From assembly GCA_900380265.1 (NCBI GenBank), contig LR025083.1, positions 1 through 64,000 of the forward strand: DNA of 64,000 bases, given 5' to 3'. Of the stretch, positions 63,049-64,000 are shown in pieces (positions within the stretch are counted from its first letter, which is position 1; every line of letters starts with the position of its first letter). Source of the stretch: Serratia symbiotica (GTDB taxonomy: Bacteria > Pseudomonadota > Gammaproteobacteria > Enterobacterales > Enterobacteriaceae). The notes below the pieces were generated by a model, which did no database searches, was not told where the DNA came from, and saw only the letters and a list, made by a program, of their open reading frames with translations. Position numbers and translations under genes: made by a program.

Positions 63049-63085
63049 CTATAATATATAATATAGAACATATTATATATTATAG
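63049..63085. repeat. Perfect 16-bp AT-only inverted repeat
   Basis: CTATAATATATAATAT (63049-63064) and ATATTATATATTATAG (63070-63085) are exact reverse complements around AGAAC. Being almost purely AT it would form a cruciform or weak hairpin. Polymerase slippage could produce such a sequence, so function is uncertain. Confidence 0.5.
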
Positions 63086-64000
63086 AACAGTAAAAGGTAT
63101 TGACTATTGCCTTATAAAGTTGGTGCAATTAACGCCAGTACATGCTTGGTTTTCCGCACTTAACTTTATTTATTATCAGGAATCCTGATTATCGCGTTCT
63201 AAATCTCTCAATTCTGCTGAGGCTATACCTTACCAGGATTTTGTCGAGGTGCACTGGTAGCGCACTGTATTCGTGACTGAGGATCTCACCACTATATTGG
63301 GTGAGAGTGACTGCCTCCTGAAGCAGGGATCTACCACTTTATCTTACATACGTTCTGAGATCACGCCAGGCTTTACTAGGGAAGATTATCGTATTGCTAC
63401 CGGCGGTATAGAAAATTGGCTTACTGCAAGTAAACATCTATGCTTTACTAGCAGGTCAGAGGAATATTTCCATTATGATGTGCAATATGTTATCAATATA
63501 TTGTGCTCTGTCAATTAGTTCAGTCTGTGGTCGTGATATAGATCAGCTGATAAGCCGCTAAAACAGAGAACTTATGGTTCTTATTCTATGTAACTTCCGT
63601 GGTGAAGCCGCCTCAATCTGCTTGATTGATTGGTCGATGCGGTTATCCAAGACATGCAATCACATTGTTATGTGATTTGAGTAAGTATGCAATTTATTTA
63701 ATAACAGCTTCTATTAGCGTTAAGTATATTATATGAATGCCGTAAAGGGCTAATAGTTGTGCATACACTTATTATTGTTACCTCTCGCTCACTGCAGCCC
63801 GGAACTGTTTTTAATGATGCTTCTGAAAGGTAGGGTCGCCTAGTTGATGAGGGCAGATTCTGATCGTAGCGGAGGTGATAAAAGCGTTTTCTGATCCGCT
63901 TGATTTTTTATTTCCTAGATGATTAGTTCCATAACATGAGAAAGTTACAGACGTAGTCAGGCACTGGTGAAAATTACGGCAGCTGATTTTTTGCTATAAA

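Larger units (their letters stand above)
58205..64000. other. 5.8-kb eroded stretch after lipA, to the window end
   Basis: No intact gene is recognisable. Less AT-rich patches at about 61980-62400 and 63180-64000 have the look of recent pseudogenes, but no family is identified. Small unassigned frames are at 62470-62667 (minus, 65 codons, one hydrophobic segment) and 63273-63518 (plus, 81 codons). Several strong inverted repeats are present and listed separately. tatE and cspE, neighbours of lipA in Escherichia, were not found. Confidence 0.55.

Overview
This window looks like a chromosome segment from an AT-rich, strongly reduced enterobacterial (Enterobacterales) endosymbiont. The intact genes are close matches, in sequence and local order, to mnmG-atp-glmU-glmS, accBC, mreBCD-yhdP-tldD, fpr, hslVU-ftsN, rpmE and lipA of Escherichia and Serratia. 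Only about 40% of the sequence is intact genes. The low coding density, low GC, absence of visible insertion sequences and many position-conserved gene remnants fit an insect symbiont in mid-reduction; a Serratia symbiotica- or Sodalis-like lineage is my inference, not shown by the sequence alone.

Layout. Bases 1-80 match the mnmG-proximal edge of oriC, so the window starts at the replication origin. Next come mnmG, a dead atpI, a complete F-type ATP synthase operon (atpBEFHAGDC) with a terminator, glmU and glmS. About 4.8 kb with no intact gene follows, then accC and accB (minus strand) with a wrecked aroQ upstream of accB. After more eroded DNA, including a csrD tail, comes mreBCD, then dead maf and rng, then yhdP and tldD. 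The fpr/emrD pair is next. A decayed stretch still shows glpK, zapB, rraA and menA in ancestral order. hslU, hslV and a shortened ftsN follow (minus strand), then dead cytR and priA, then rpmE. The last 18 kb contains only one intact gene that I recognise, lipA.

Working whole. What survives is energy conversion (ATP synthase), wall-precursor supply (GlmS, GlmU), cell shape and division (MreBCD, FtsN N-terminal part), membrane lipid synthesis and transport (AccB, AccC, YhdP), cofactor and redox work (LipA, Fpr), protein quality control (HslUV), translation (MnmG, L31) and one drug exporter (EmrD). What has died in place includes replication restart (priA), regulators (csrD, cytR, possibly fis), RNase G and RraA, menaquinone synthesis (menA), dehydroquinase (aroQ) and glycerol kinase.

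I found no tRNA, rRNA, CRISPR array, prophage or transposase by eye. I also found no clear sign of an undescribed active system. The most unusual material is a readable gene graveyard and several long perfect inverted repeats lying in otherwise eroded DNA. All pseudogene calls were made by reading translated frames against remembered family sequences, not by alignment software.
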